A stretch of DNA of 22,271 bases from JBBQHM01 sp038323965 (GCA_038323965.1 JBBQHM010000027.1:1-22271), one strand, 5' to 3'. Numbered from the stretch's first letter, positions 8,612-15,058 are shown. The notes: generated from the letters alone by a model not told the origin. Numbers and translations: made by a program.

Positions 8612-8643
8612 CAACGTCCAACATCCAACGCCGAACGTCCAAC
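8612..8643. repeat. Short tandem-like repeat of the (C)AACGTCCAAC type
   Basis: The stretch contains AACGTCCAAC, then ATCCAAC, then GAACGTCCAAC: three or four degenerate copies of a ~9-10-base unit. It lies immediately upstream of trpS (minus strand), between it and the atpG remnant. It is probably a small dispersed intergenic repeat rather than a trpS regulatory site, although its position in the trpS leader leaves that open. Confidence 0.5.
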
Positions 8644-8703
8644 CGCGACTTCTAGCGTCACTGGCTCGTCGCGTCCGTTTTCGGATGCGGAAGTTGTGGC
8701 GGA

Positions 8704-8947
8704 CGATCACGATCACCATTTCCTTGCGCACTTCGCGGCGTTCGAGGAGCGGGTGCAGGGTGGGATCGGTGCGCTGCTGCAAGGAGACGAGCACGCGATT
8801 CATCAAACCCGCATAGGGCCGGCCCGCCAGCGCGTGCAGCTGCGCTTTCCGCATTTTCGAAGCCGCCACCATTTGCATGGCTTTGGTGATCTGCGCGGTA
8901 TTGCGGATCGATTTGATCCGGCGCCGAATATCCTGCGTGTTTGCCAT
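8704..8947 (-). pseudogene. atpG: N-terminal fragment of ATP synthase gamma subunit
   Basis: From the ATG at 8947 the frame reads MANTQDIRRRIKSIRNTAQI, then a segment with KAMQMVAASKMRKAQ. This is the unmistakable N-terminal helix of F1 gamma, which forms the rotor shaft. Similarity continues through LLERREVRKEMVIVI (about 81 residues), then stops abruptly at ~8704. The frame stays open for about 91 more codons but reads as unrelated basic sequence and runs into trpS. A complete gamma subunit needs ~285-300 residues, including the C-terminal helix, so this cannot function in ATP synthase. No other ATP synthase gene is nearby, so it is presumably a stray duplicate of a functional gene elsewhere. 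It begins seven bases after the stop codon of an ORF6N-protein remnant. Confidence 0.85.
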
Positions 8948-8953
8948 TGGTCG

Positions 8954-9148
8954 TTAGGCCGGCTTCCGCGCGCGGTAACGCGCCATTCGCTCGCACACGT
9001 GAAAGCCAATCTCGCGCTTCTTCGGCTGCGCCGGCGCGAGCAGTTGCCGGATCGCGGCGAAAAGCTGCGCGATTTGCGCGTCGTTTGAATCGAGGCGGCG
9101 TTCGAGTTGAGAAAATTTCGTCGCGAGCGCCGCGTTTCGAATTGCCAT
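8954..9148 (-). pseudogene. C-terminal remnant of an ORF6N-domain (phage/toxin-associated) protein
   Basis: The frame ending at 8954 reads AIRNAALATKFSQLERRLDS, then IAQLFAAIRQLLAP and PKKREIGFH. The coiled-coil segment followed by an 'AIRQL(L/M)AP...KKR.IGF' ending is the characteristic tail of ORF6N-domain proteins, as I recall that family. The N-terminal ORF6N DNA-binding domain is missing: upstream of about 9148 the sequence belongs to a different broken gene (a secreted protein). The reading frame remains open upstream by chance. ORF6N proteins are common accessory genes in phages and bacterial genomes; here only a relic remains. Confidence 0.62.
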
Positions 9149-9601
9149 CGATGTAACCCGCTGAAGTCGGATTCGGGCTGCTGGTGTAGAACGTCGTTCC
9201 CGCAACAGTGATGCTTTGGACATCTCCGACAGCAAAACTAAGGTCATAAACGACAATGGAATAACTGAGGTAAGGGATATTATTAAGCGTGAACGAGAAG
9301 TTCGGGAAGAACGCAGCCCCTACGTTAAACTGCTCGTCGGGACCTGAGACGCTGCCACCGAGAGAACTGAAGCCAGCCCCGGATATCGTAAGAGTCGCGG
9401 TGGTTGCTGCCCCGCTATCGTAGCGCGCTCACCGCCGACGCGACATTGTTGTAGTGCGTCTGGGCGAAGGAAGACGCCCCGGCTGAGTCGGCAGGGGTAA
9501 GCGTGGTGGTGCCGAAGTTCACGCCGATCGAGGCGGCTCGGGTCGTCGTGTGTGAGGCCGTGCGCGAAGGTGGCGACAAGAAATAGGCGTTGCAGTTTCA
9601 T
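9149..9601 (-). pseudogene. Frameshifted secreted protein, PEP-CTERM-associated type
   Basis: The ATG at 9601 starts a good signal peptide (MKLQRLFLVATFA). Coding sense then shifts frame: one frame reads RAASIGVNFGTTTLTPADSA and HYNNVASAVSAL until a stop near 9425. The next frame reads YDSGAATTATLTISGAGFSS, a segment with FNVGAAFFPNFSF, then IPYLSYSIVVYDLSF and ITVAGTTFYTSSPNP. All three pieces join into one plausible extracellular beta-sandwich domain of the sort common in verrucomicrobial PEP-CTERM proteins. At least two frameshifts are therefore needed. The C-terminus, where a sorting tail would be expected, has been lost at ~9149, where the ORF6N remnant begins. The gene lies next to two intact PEP-CTERM genes on the same strand. 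Confidence 0.7.
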
Positions 9602-9782
9602 AGGGGTATAACGGGGTGGTTTTATTTATCGCTGGTTTCGGCGTTTTTGGCTGATATTTGCGGCAATGCGCCACACAGCTGTCCGTTAGGTTTTCCTATA
9701 GGGCGAAGAAGTCGCCATGTTTCTGCTCGCATTCTTACCGTCACGAAAGAACGCGCCCTCCAGTCGAACCGCGGCGCGGTGA
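9602..9782. other. Non-coding gap between broken gene and PEP-CTERM gene
   Basis: No convincing gene is seen in this 181-base stretch. It is locally T-rich near 9615-9655, just upstream of the broken secreted-protein gene on the minus strand, so it may hold that gene's old promoter. The short palindrome ACCGCG-C-CGCGGT lies just after the PEP-CTERM stop but has no following T-run in the minus orientation, so it is not called a terminator. Confidence 0.35.
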
Positions 9783-10598
9783 TTATCCATCCGACGCGGC
9801 GGAGTGCAGACGCCGGATTGCAGCGCGTTTGGTGTAGCAGAGCCCGGCTGCGATTGGCACCATGAACAGCAGCAAGTGTGAGCTGGCTGGCTCGGGAATC
9901 GCCATGGTGCCCATGGCGTCCATATCTGGTGTCCCAACGTTGCCGCCAGGGGAAACAAGGGTTACCCCGAAGGTACTCGCCTGCGGGTTAACGGCCGAGA
10001 CTCCGGCGATGTTAAAAACAATATAGGCAATATCCCCAGCGCCGGAACTGGCCGGCAGGCCGAAGAAGGTGGTGTAATTCGCCAGTGTAATATTACCGAG
10101 CGCAAGCACCCCAGGAGTGTCCTGTCCGGGGGTATTGCCGAAGGTATGCGTTACTGAAAGACTGTTGAAGCCATCAGAGAAAGTCCAGGTGCCGCTCTCG
10201 AAGGTGATGCTAGGTGTACCGTTCTGTTCAAACGCGATGAAGTCACCATGGGCCAGGCCGCCGGGGGTGATGCTCAGTAAAGTCTCCAGGCTGCTCAAGC
10301 TATACGCGGAAGTGTTTCCGCTGCCCACACCGAAGGCACCGAAGGTGGACGTCCCGGCGGCACCGGTCACAAAGACGTCATCCGGCCGGCCAGCCGCGGC
10401 GGCCGCGTTGGGGCTCGCTGTGCCGGCCCAGTTTAGCTGGACTTGTTGAGCGCTGGCCGAAGCGGATACAGACAGCAGGCTGACTATCACAACGAAGTGA
10501 AAAAGTAGCGTCGTATGCTGGCGTCGCGTTTCGATTAACCCCGCCGAGAAGGGTATCGAGGTTATCGAGTGAGAGTGATTCAGGTGTCTCGTATTCAT
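9783..10598 (-). CDS. PEP-CTERM sorting-domain protein, secreted, function unknown
   Basis: This 271-residue protein has a long polar n-region followed by a hydrophobic segment and a likely cleavage after ASASA (about residue 50). A Gly/Ser/Thr-rich extracellular domain follows. The C-terminus is a PEP-CTERM signal: AIPEPASS (from residue 233), a hydrophobic helix (LLLFMVPIAAGL), then a basic tail. The tail (~17 residues) is longer than the usual few. PEP-CTERM proteins are recognised by exosortase, cleaved and usually delivered to the surface or exopolysaccharide. The start at 10598 (MNTRHLNHSH) is preferred to the in-frame upstream ATG at 10697, which would lie inside the upstream gene. It begins only four bases after the stop of the other PEP-CTERM gene, so the two are co-translated. 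Neither exosortase nor EPS genes are in the window. Confidence 0.85.
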   Translation of the reverse strand: MNTRHLNHSHSITSIPFSAGLIETRRQHTTLLFHFVVIVSLLSVSASASAQQVQLNWAGTASPNAAAAAGRPDDVFVTGAAGTSTFGAFGVGSGNTSAYSLSSLETLLSITPGGLAHGDFIAFEQNGTPSITFESGTWTFSDGFNSLSVTHTFGNTPGQDTPGVLALGNITLANYTTFFGLPASSGAGDIAYIVFNIAGVSAVNPQASTFGVTLVSPGGNVGTPDMDAMGTMAIPEPASSHLLLFMVPIAAGLCYTKRAAIRRLHSAASDG

Positions 10599-10602
10599 CG
10601 GG

Positions 10603-11484
10603 TCAGTGGTTGGTGCGGCGGGAATGCCAGTACATGGAGCGGAAGGAACGATAGGAACGAAGACGCATAAAGGCGGCCAGGAGAGCGGCCCCGGCAAGCA
10701 TTGACGCGGCTGTGGACGGCTCGGGCACGGCTGTGGTGCGCACCTCCACGGCGTTGAGTTGCGCGAAGTCAGTGTTTGCGTCCTTGGTTAGCTGGATTTG
10801 TTCGCTTACGCTATTGGCCGTAAAGGTGCCGATAACGAATTGTCCGACTCCGCCGCCGGTGTCAGTGACGTTGTAGTCGAGCGTTGTAACGCCGCCAGCG
10901 GAAAGGGTTTCCCCCAACGGTGATGCAATATTGGAATAGTTGGCCCATAGCTGCACCTGATATGTCTGACCGATCGTGAGGCTGTTGATGGTCAAAGTGA
11001 GTTGACTGAAGCTGTAGGACGCGGATGTGAGCAACGCTCGGTAGGAAGACGGCGACAAGTTTGAGAAGGGCGCGGAAGCACTGCCAAAGGAGCTTCCGCC
11101 GGATACGGATCCGCTCGCAACCGAGAGGGTCAGGAGACCAGAGGTGTCGGTGAAGGTAGTACTACTGCCATCGGTGACGAATGGGTTAAAAGTGACGCCG
11201 TTAACGGTCTGGCTCGTTGTACCGGTGCCTCCGTTGTTGGCAGCAGCAAAAAGAACACCAGAGGTGCTGACGTCGGTGCCGCCTGAGATCCCTGTGGGCG
11301 CGCCCCAAGTGACGCTAGCTGCGTGAGCAACAGAACAAGCACTGGTGATAATGATGGCGACAATTAAACCAATCGAGATGGGGCAGTGCCGCTGTCTGCT
11401 GCGCGTGGAAAAATCCAGTCCACCGCTACTTCGCGATTGTTTGCTTGCGCAGAAATGGTCGTTCCGACTGTGTTTTTGTTTCAT
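10603..11484 (-). CDS. PEP-CTERM sorting-domain protein, secreted, function unknown
   Basis: This 293-residue protein has a basic n-region of ~35 residues, a hydrophobic helix (ISIGLIVAIIITSACSVAHA) and probable cleavage after AHA (~55). The mature domain is strongly Ser/Thr/Gly-rich and beta-sandwich-like (VTWGAPTGISGGTDVSTSGV, later LTINSLTIGQTYQVQLWANY), similar in style to other verrucomicrobial and planctomycete surface proteins. VPEPSTAASMLAGAALLAAF (from residue 253) is a classic PEP-CTERM motif plus helix. An unusually long basic/aromatic tail of ~20 residues follows. The ATG at 11484 is chosen because GGAAGG lies seven bases upstream; an ATG at 11502 would add six residues. It is the first gene of a two-gene minus-strand operon, divergent from the sigma factor-kinase pair. 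Confidence 0.86.
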   Translation of the reverse strand: MKQKHSRNDHFCASKQSRSSGGLDFSTRSRQRHCPISIGLIVAIIITSACSVAHAASVTWGAPTGISGGTDVSTSGVLFAAANNGGTGTTSQTVNGVTFNPFVTDGSSTTFTDTSGLLTLSVASGSVSGGSSFGSASAPFSNLSPSSYRALLTSASYSFSQLTLTINSLTIGQTYQVQLWANYSNIASPLGETLSAGGVTTLDYNVTDTGGGVGQFVIGTFTANSVSEQIQLTKDANTDFAQLNAVEVRTTAVPEPSTAASMLAGAALLAAFMRLRSYRSFRSMYWHSRRTNH

Positions 11485-11577
11485 TGGAGTGCCTTCCATC
11501 ATTAACTACCGGAACGGCAGGCGAGAGTTCCTTTAAATCGTTAAATTTATTTTCGGAGCCTGGTTTTCCTCTACCGT

Positions 11578-11589
11578 CGAGCTAGCTCG
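11578..11589. promoter_or_regulatory. Perfect 12-base palindrome CGAGCTAGCTCG
   Basis: This is a perfect palindrome upstream of the PEP-CTERM operon. It contains the core AGCTAGCT, which recurs at 11737-11744 nearer the sigma factor gene. It is a possible operator for a dimeric regulator; function is unproven. Confidence 0.3.
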
Positions 11590-11732
11590 TTTGCGCTGCT
11601 GACGCGTTGCGGTATACGCGGACTGGGCATGAGGGGCCTTCGCTAAGTGCTGAGAAGTAGCTTCCAGGTTACTAAAGAACGTGGACGCCGAAGTTCCGAT
11701 ATTTCGACTCGTTAGGCCAAATTACGTCACGG

Positions 11733-11752
11733 GCGTAGCTAGCTAAATACGC
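11733..11752. promoter_or_regulatory. Inverted repeat GCGTA...TACGC enclosing AGCTAGCT
   Basis: Five-base arms surround a ten-base centre that carries the second AGCTAGCT copy of this intergenic region. It lies ~75 bases upstream of the sigma factor start. It could be an operator or simply chance; the shared core with the palindrome at 11578 is the only support. Confidence 0.28.
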
Positions 11753-11825
11753 ATTGATATATTTTCGTCTTGCGCGGAAACCCGCCTTTGCTCATCCTGC
11801 CGTCGTGAGTCACGTCGGTGCCAGG

Positions 11826-12563
11826 ATGGAAGACGAGAAGGCAACGGTCTTTGCCACGACCCGGTGGAGTATGATCGTGGCGGGTAGCGACCCCGATGGG
11901 GAGAAGCAGGAAGCGCAAGCTGCGTTGGCCGAACTTTGCCGGGTCTACTGGAAGCCCGTGTTTTCCTTTGTCTGTCGCCAAGGATGGGCAACCGCGGATG
12001 CGCAGGATCTGACGCAGGACTTCTTTGTCATGATTCTGAAGAACAATTGGCTTCAGCATGCCGACGAATCACGCGGTCGCTTCCGCTCTTTTCTCCTGAA
12101 GTCATTACAAAATTTTCTCTATCATGCGGACGAGAGGAAGCATGCGCATAAACGTGGGGGCACGGTGGAGGTCCTGTCCTGGGACGCTTGGATGGCGGAA
12201 CCACCGGCAGAGTCGGCACTCGGTCATCTACCCGCAGAGAGAGTGTTCGATCTTCGCTGGGCGATGACGGTGGTGGAGCATGCGCTTCGTCGTCTGGCCG
12301 AAGAGTGTGAAGCGAACGGGCGTCGCCAGGTTTTTGATGTTCTGCGTAACCATCTGACGGCTGAGCGCGGCGAAACGTCATACGGTGACCTCGCCTTGCA
12401 GCTAGGTGTCGCAGAGGCGGTGATCAAGAAGCAATTACACAATCTGCGCCAGCGTTACCGTTGGTTATTACGCAGTGAGGTGGCAGAGACGGTGGAGGAT
12501 CCTGCGGATGTCGATGCCGAGATTCGTTATCTCTGTGCCACGCTCGTGCACGTGGCGGATTGA
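11826..12563 (+). CDS. ECF-type RNA polymerase sigma factor (planctomycete/verrucomicrobial, kinase-linked type)
   Basis: This 245-residue protein opens FATTRWSMIVAG, a start typical of the ECF-like sigma factors found in Planctomycetes and Verrucomicrobia. Region 2 covers about 35-105 (LCRVYWKPVFSFVCRQG, then ADAQDLTQDFF), which should bind core polymerase and the -10 element. Region 4 is near the C-terminus (SYGDLALQLGVAEAVIKKQL), a helix-turn-helix for -35 recognition. The ATG at 11826 is preferred; an upstream in-frame ATG at 11754 would add 24 residues not seen in the family. The stop is four bases before the kinase start, so the pair is co-translated; family members of this type are often encoded beside Ser/Thr kinases that may control them. 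The divergent PEP-CTERM genes are plausible but unproven targets. Confidence 0.85.
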   Translation: MEDEKATVFATTRWSMIVAGSDPDGEKQEAQAALAELCRVYWKPVFSFVCRQGWATADAQDLTQDFFVMILKNNWLQHADESRGRFRSFLLKSLQNFLYHADERKHAHKRGGTVEVLSWDAWMAEPPAESALGHLPAERVFDLRWAMTVVEHALRRLAEECEANGRRQVFDVLRNHLTAERGETSYGDLALQLGVAEAVIKKQLHNLRQRYRWLLRSEVAETVEDPADVDAEIRYLCATLVHVAD

Positions 12564-12567
12564 AGCC

Positions 12568-13800
12568 ATGAACACGGTGCGCGGCGACTTACCTGTGCAG
12601 ACGGGTGCGGAACCAGCGAATTGCGAAGGCTGTGGCGCCGCGGTGCGGCTTGATGGAAGCGGGTGTGTGAATTGTTTGCTCCTCGAAGGGTTACAGACCG
12701 AGGGTCAAAGCTCGAGTGAAGCCTTCCGGAGCGTGCTTTCGGAAATCGCTCTTCCGGACCGGGAATGGCGACTCGGTAGCTACGAGGTGATGGAAGAGAT
12801 TGGGCGTGGGGGGATGGGAGTAATCTATCGCGCCCGGCAGCGCCACTCCCGGCGGGTCGTGGCGTTAAAACGGATGCTTAGTTATGACGCCCAATCGCGC
12901 GAGACCCTGGCCCGGTTTAGACGCGAAGCAGAAACGGCGGCGAGCCTCGACCACCCGAACATCCTTCCGATCTACGAAGTGAGCGAAAGCTCCGAGGGCG
13001 TTCCATTCTTCAGTATGAAGCTGGCAACGGGCGGGAGTCTGCGCGCGGCGACGCCTTCTCTCACCGGCAAGTCGAAAGAGTGCGTCCGGCTGATCGCCAA
13101 GGTAGCGCGAGCTCTCGATTACGCTCACCAGCGCGGAATTCTTCATCGCGATCTCCAGCCCGGAAACATCCTCCTCGACGCGCGCGGCGAGCCGATGATT
13201 AGCGACTTTGGCCTGGCAAAATGGCTCGACGAAAATAGCGATCTGACCAGAACTCTGACCGCCTTCGGCACACCCGGTTACATCGCGCCGGAACAGGCGG
13301 AAGGCGCAGCCGCTGAACTTACACCCGCGGCCGACATCTACAGTCTCGGCGCAATCTTGTTTAACCTCCTCGCCGGCCGCCCGCCATTTGTCGGCGCGAA
13401 TGCGCTTTCGGTCATTCGCCAGGCCGGCGTGACGGATGCGCCGCGCTTGCGCTCGCTGGCACCTTCGCTTGATCGGGATTTGGAAACGATTCTCGCCCAC
13501 TGCCTCGAACGCGACCCGAAACGTCGCTATGAATCCGCGGGCGACGTCGCAGAAGACCTTGATCGCTGGCTCGATGGCCGGCCGATTCTGGCCCGCCGTG
13601 TGTTGTTACCCATGCGGCTCTGGCGATGGTCGCGTCGCAATCCCATTCTTGCTGCAACTGCAAGCGGTTGCCTGCTCCTTGCAGCCGCGGTCGCCTGGCT
13701 CTTGGGCGGAACCGTTCTCAATTCAAAGCCCCGTCGGAATAGTTCGGAGGGTTGTTGCTGGCCGTTCTCGAGTGTCAGGACATGCGTCTCGATCTCGTGA
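12568..13800 (+). CDS. Ser/Thr protein kinase with N-terminal zinc-ribbon-like motif and one membrane helix, C-terminus probably truncated
   Basis: This 410-residue Hanks-type kinase begins with a small cysteine module (CEGC at 19-22, CVNC at 33-36) that probably binds zinc. The kinase domain runs from ~72: glycine loop IGRGGMGVIYRA, VALK with K101, catalytic loop HRDLQPGN (D195, N200), DFG (213-215), TPGYIAPEQ and DIYSLG. The usual HRDLKP lysine is Gln here (Q197). A single helix follows (about 361-382), then ~28 odd residues ending RTCVSIS. Relatives of this type usually carry a long extracytoplasmic sensor after the helix, so this copy looks cut short near 13725-13740. It starts four bases after the sigma factor stop (ATG at 12568). 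It probably modifies the neighbouring sigma factor or its partners; that is inference. Confidence 0.85.
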   Translation: MNTVRGDLPVQTGAEPANCEGCGAAVRLDGSGCVNCLLLEGLQTEGQSSSEAFRSVLSEIALPDREWRLGSYEVMEEIGRGGMGVIYRARQRHSRRVVALKRMLSYDAQSRETLARFRREAETAASLDHPNILPIYEVSESSEGVPFFSMKLATGGSLRAATPSLTGKSKECVRLIAKVARALDYAHQRGILHRDLQPGNILLDARGEPMISDFGLAKWLDENSDLTRTLTAFGTPGYIAPEQAEGAAAELTPAADIYSLGAILFNLLAGRPPFVGANALSVIRQAGVTDAPRLRSLAPSLDRDLETILAHCLERDPKRRYESAGDVAEDLDRWLDGRPILARRVLLPMRLWRWSRRNPILAATASGCLLLAAAVAWLLGGTVLNSKPRRNSSEGCCWPFSSVRTCVSIS

Positions 13801-14030
13801 GCCACCAACGACGCCACGTGTAGCTTGCTCTTGAGTGCGCTGCACCCTCGCAGCCGCTTCAGCGACGTGGTGAGCCGGGTTCCCGTTCGAGCACGGGTGA
13901 AAAGTGCAGCGAGGGCGCTCCCAATTCCAACGCGATCCTATTATCGGATTACGCGAATCCTATAAAAACCATACTGATAAAAAATTTAATATTGACAAGA
14001 TTAAGGCGTGCTGTCAGAAAAAATCTATAA
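13801..14030. other. Degenerate tail after the kinase and AT-rich promoter region of the next gene
   Basis: The first half (13801-13920) has no intact gene. On the minus strand it reads protein-like fragments (KLHVASLVAHEIETHVLTLE, continuing antisense into the kinase 3' end), which suggests foreign or rearranged DNA. The second half (13935-14030) is sharply AT-rich compared with the rest of the window and lies directly upstream of a secreted-protein gene. TTGACA at 13992-13997 could be a -35 box, but no good -10 box is found 16-18 bases further on. Confidence 0.4.
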
Positions 14031-14795
14031 ATGAAAAGAAAACTCACAGCAGTTGCTCTGTTCGCCGCGGCCACAATGTCGGCGTGGGCAGTAGTGGCAT
14101 ATAATCAAAACATCACAGCTATATTCGGAGGCGGAAACCCCGACACTGGCTGGACGGCGGACACTTCGAACAACATCACGCTGGCTCTGCGAGCGAAGAA
14201 TCGGACCAACGGTGACACCTCTAATGTGTCCGGCGTCTACACCTTCGCGACGGCCCCGGCTACGCGAGGACTCTGGAACTATGAGTTCTCGATCAATTCC
14301 GACCCTGCGGTAGGAGTCGCTCCTCTTTCTACCTATGACTACTATTTGTCTGCCGATGGTAATCCGTCGCAATGCGTGACATTTACGACGGTAAATCCGC
14401 TCAGTTACTGGCAGGACAACAGCTACGGAATCAACACCACCGCAAATGGCGCGGGTGTCGAAGGGACGGCAGCTGCCCTAGCCGACAGCAACAATATCGC
14501 CCAAAATTCGCAAAATATTACGTTTGGCGATTATCCCGGTGGTCCGCAGAGCTTGATGCCGAATGCGACGTATACCTACGAGCTTTATGCGGTGGAGAAG
14601 GGCGATGGCCCCGCTGGTCTGAAATTGGCTTCAGTTCGCATTACCGTCGTTGTTGGAGCGGGAGGCGCGGTTTGCAACGTCCCGACCGACAAGAACCAAT
14701 GCAAGAGCGGAGGCTGGAGCTCGATGACGCGATTGGATGCGTCGACCTTCAAAAATCAGGGAGACTGCATTCAGTACGTGAATACTGGGAAATAA
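14031..14795 (+). CDS. Secreted protein with C-terminal CKxGGW...FKNQGDC motif, function unknown
   Basis: This 254-residue protein has a clean signal peptide (MKRKLTAVALFAAATMSAWA, cleavage near residue 20-23). The body is Asn/Thr/Gly-rich with few charged residues (NNITLALRAKN, YTFATAPATRGLWNYEFSIN, YTYELYAVEKGDGPAGLKLA), suggesting an extracellular beta fold. The end (213-254) is a distinct module with C215, C224 and C246: DKNQCKSGGWSSM, then FKNQGDCIQYVNTG. Similar 'C-K-GGW ... F-NQG-C' tails occur at the ends of secreted proteins in diverse soil bacteria, as I recall. No PEP-CTERM or LPXTG signal is present. No Shine-Dalgarno sequence is evident. It is probably monocistronic: an AT-rich leader lies upstream and a strong terminator downstream. 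Confidence 0.82.
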   Translation: MKRKLTAVALFAAATMSAWAVVAYNQNITAIFGGGNPDTGWTADTSNNITLALRAKNRTNGDTSNVSGVYTFATAPATRGLWNYEFSINSDPAVGVAPLSTYDYYLSADGNPSQCVTFTTVNPLSYWQDNSYGINTTANGAGVEGTAAALADSNNIAQNSQNITFGDYPGGPQSLMPNATYTYELYAVEKGDGPAGLKLASVRITVVVGAGGAVCNVPTDKNQCKSGGWSSMTRLDASTFKNQGDCIQYVNTGK

Positions 14796-14815
14796 ATCTT
14801 GGCGTTCGATAGCGA

Positions 14816-14846
14816 GAGGCGGCCGGCGACGGCCGCCTCTTTTTTT
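14816..14846 (+). terminator. Rho-independent terminator of the secreted-protein gene
   Basis: A perfect 10-base-pair GC-rich stem (GAGGCGGCCG / CGGCCGCCTC) with a GCGA tetraloop is followed by seven T residues. It lies 20 bases after the stop codon at 14795. This is the clearest intrinsic terminator in the window. Confidence 0.93.
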
Positions 14847-14860
14847 AGGTTCGTGCGCGT

Positions 14861-15043
14861 TTGACAGAGCGAAGCCGAAACCGGCGGTGCCGCGCGTGCG
14901 GCACCACCTTCGAAGATTGCGAGCTGCTTGAGGCAGCGGAGCAGTCGACTGGTCCGCGCTTGAAGAGTATCTCAGTGATCCTAGGGTGCCCCTGCGGAAA
15001 GTGCAGCGGCTTTGTTTCTCCTCGCAATGCGAAATCGCGCTGA
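14861..15043 (+). CDS. Possible small zinc-ribbon-like protein (tentative)
   Basis: This 60-codon frame carries CRACGTTFEDCELLEAAEQS, a middle section, then ILGCPCGKCSGFVSPRNAKS. The paired cysteines (CxxC, later CxCxxC) resemble a small treble-clef or zinc-ribbon protein, and third-codon GC is high as in neighbouring genes. Against it: the only possible start is TTG, there is no Shine-Dalgarno sequence, and it begins just 15 bases after the terminator. It may be a real small gene, a fragment of a longer ancestor, or chance. It ends 15 bases before the UDP-glucuronate decarboxylase start. Confidence 0.3.
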   Translation: MTERSRNRRCRACGTTFEDCELLEAAEQSTGPRLKSISVILGCPCGKCSGFVSPRNAKSR

Positions 15044-15058
15044 TTAACTACACGGAAC

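Larger units (their letters stand above)
11485..11825. promoter_or_regulatory. Divergent intergenic region between PEP-CTERM operon and sigma factor-kinase operon
   Basis: About 340 bases carry no convincing gene and must hold promoters for both directions. The AT-rich patch CTTTAAATCGTTAAATTTATTTTC (around 11531-11554) lies ~50-70 bases upstream of the PEP-CTERM start, a good place for its promoter. On the other side, TAAATACGCATTGATATATTTTC (11744-11766) precedes the sigma gene by 60-80 bases. No clear sigma-70 hexamer pair could be picked with confidence. An ECF-type promoter recognised by the neighbouring sigma factor is possible, but is inference. Confidence 0.5.

Noticed and set aside
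8429..8703. Extension of the atpG-start frame into trpS
   Set aside because: After ~81 codons it loses all gamma-subunit similarity and overlaps the well-supported trpS gene, so only 8704-8947 is annotated as a relic.
9320..9601. A single intact 93-residue protein starting at the 9601 ATG
   Set aside because: Only its signal peptide makes sense in this frame; the rest is His/Arg-rich, while neighbouring frames give a coherent secreted domain, so a frameshifted pseudogene fits better.
12865..13500. 211-codon minus-strand frame opposite the kinase domain
   Set aside because: Antisense to the conserved kinase motifs; no independent protein features.
13992..14030. Full sigma-70 promoter (TTGACA plus TATAAA)
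   Set aside because: The TATAAA is 28 bases from TTGACA and overlaps the start codon, so the spacing is wrong.
13904..14104. Small plus-strand frame overlapping the start of the secreted-protein gene
   Set aside because: Lys/Asn-rich product of the AT-rich leader, with no start signal; overlaps a gene with a clear signal peptide.
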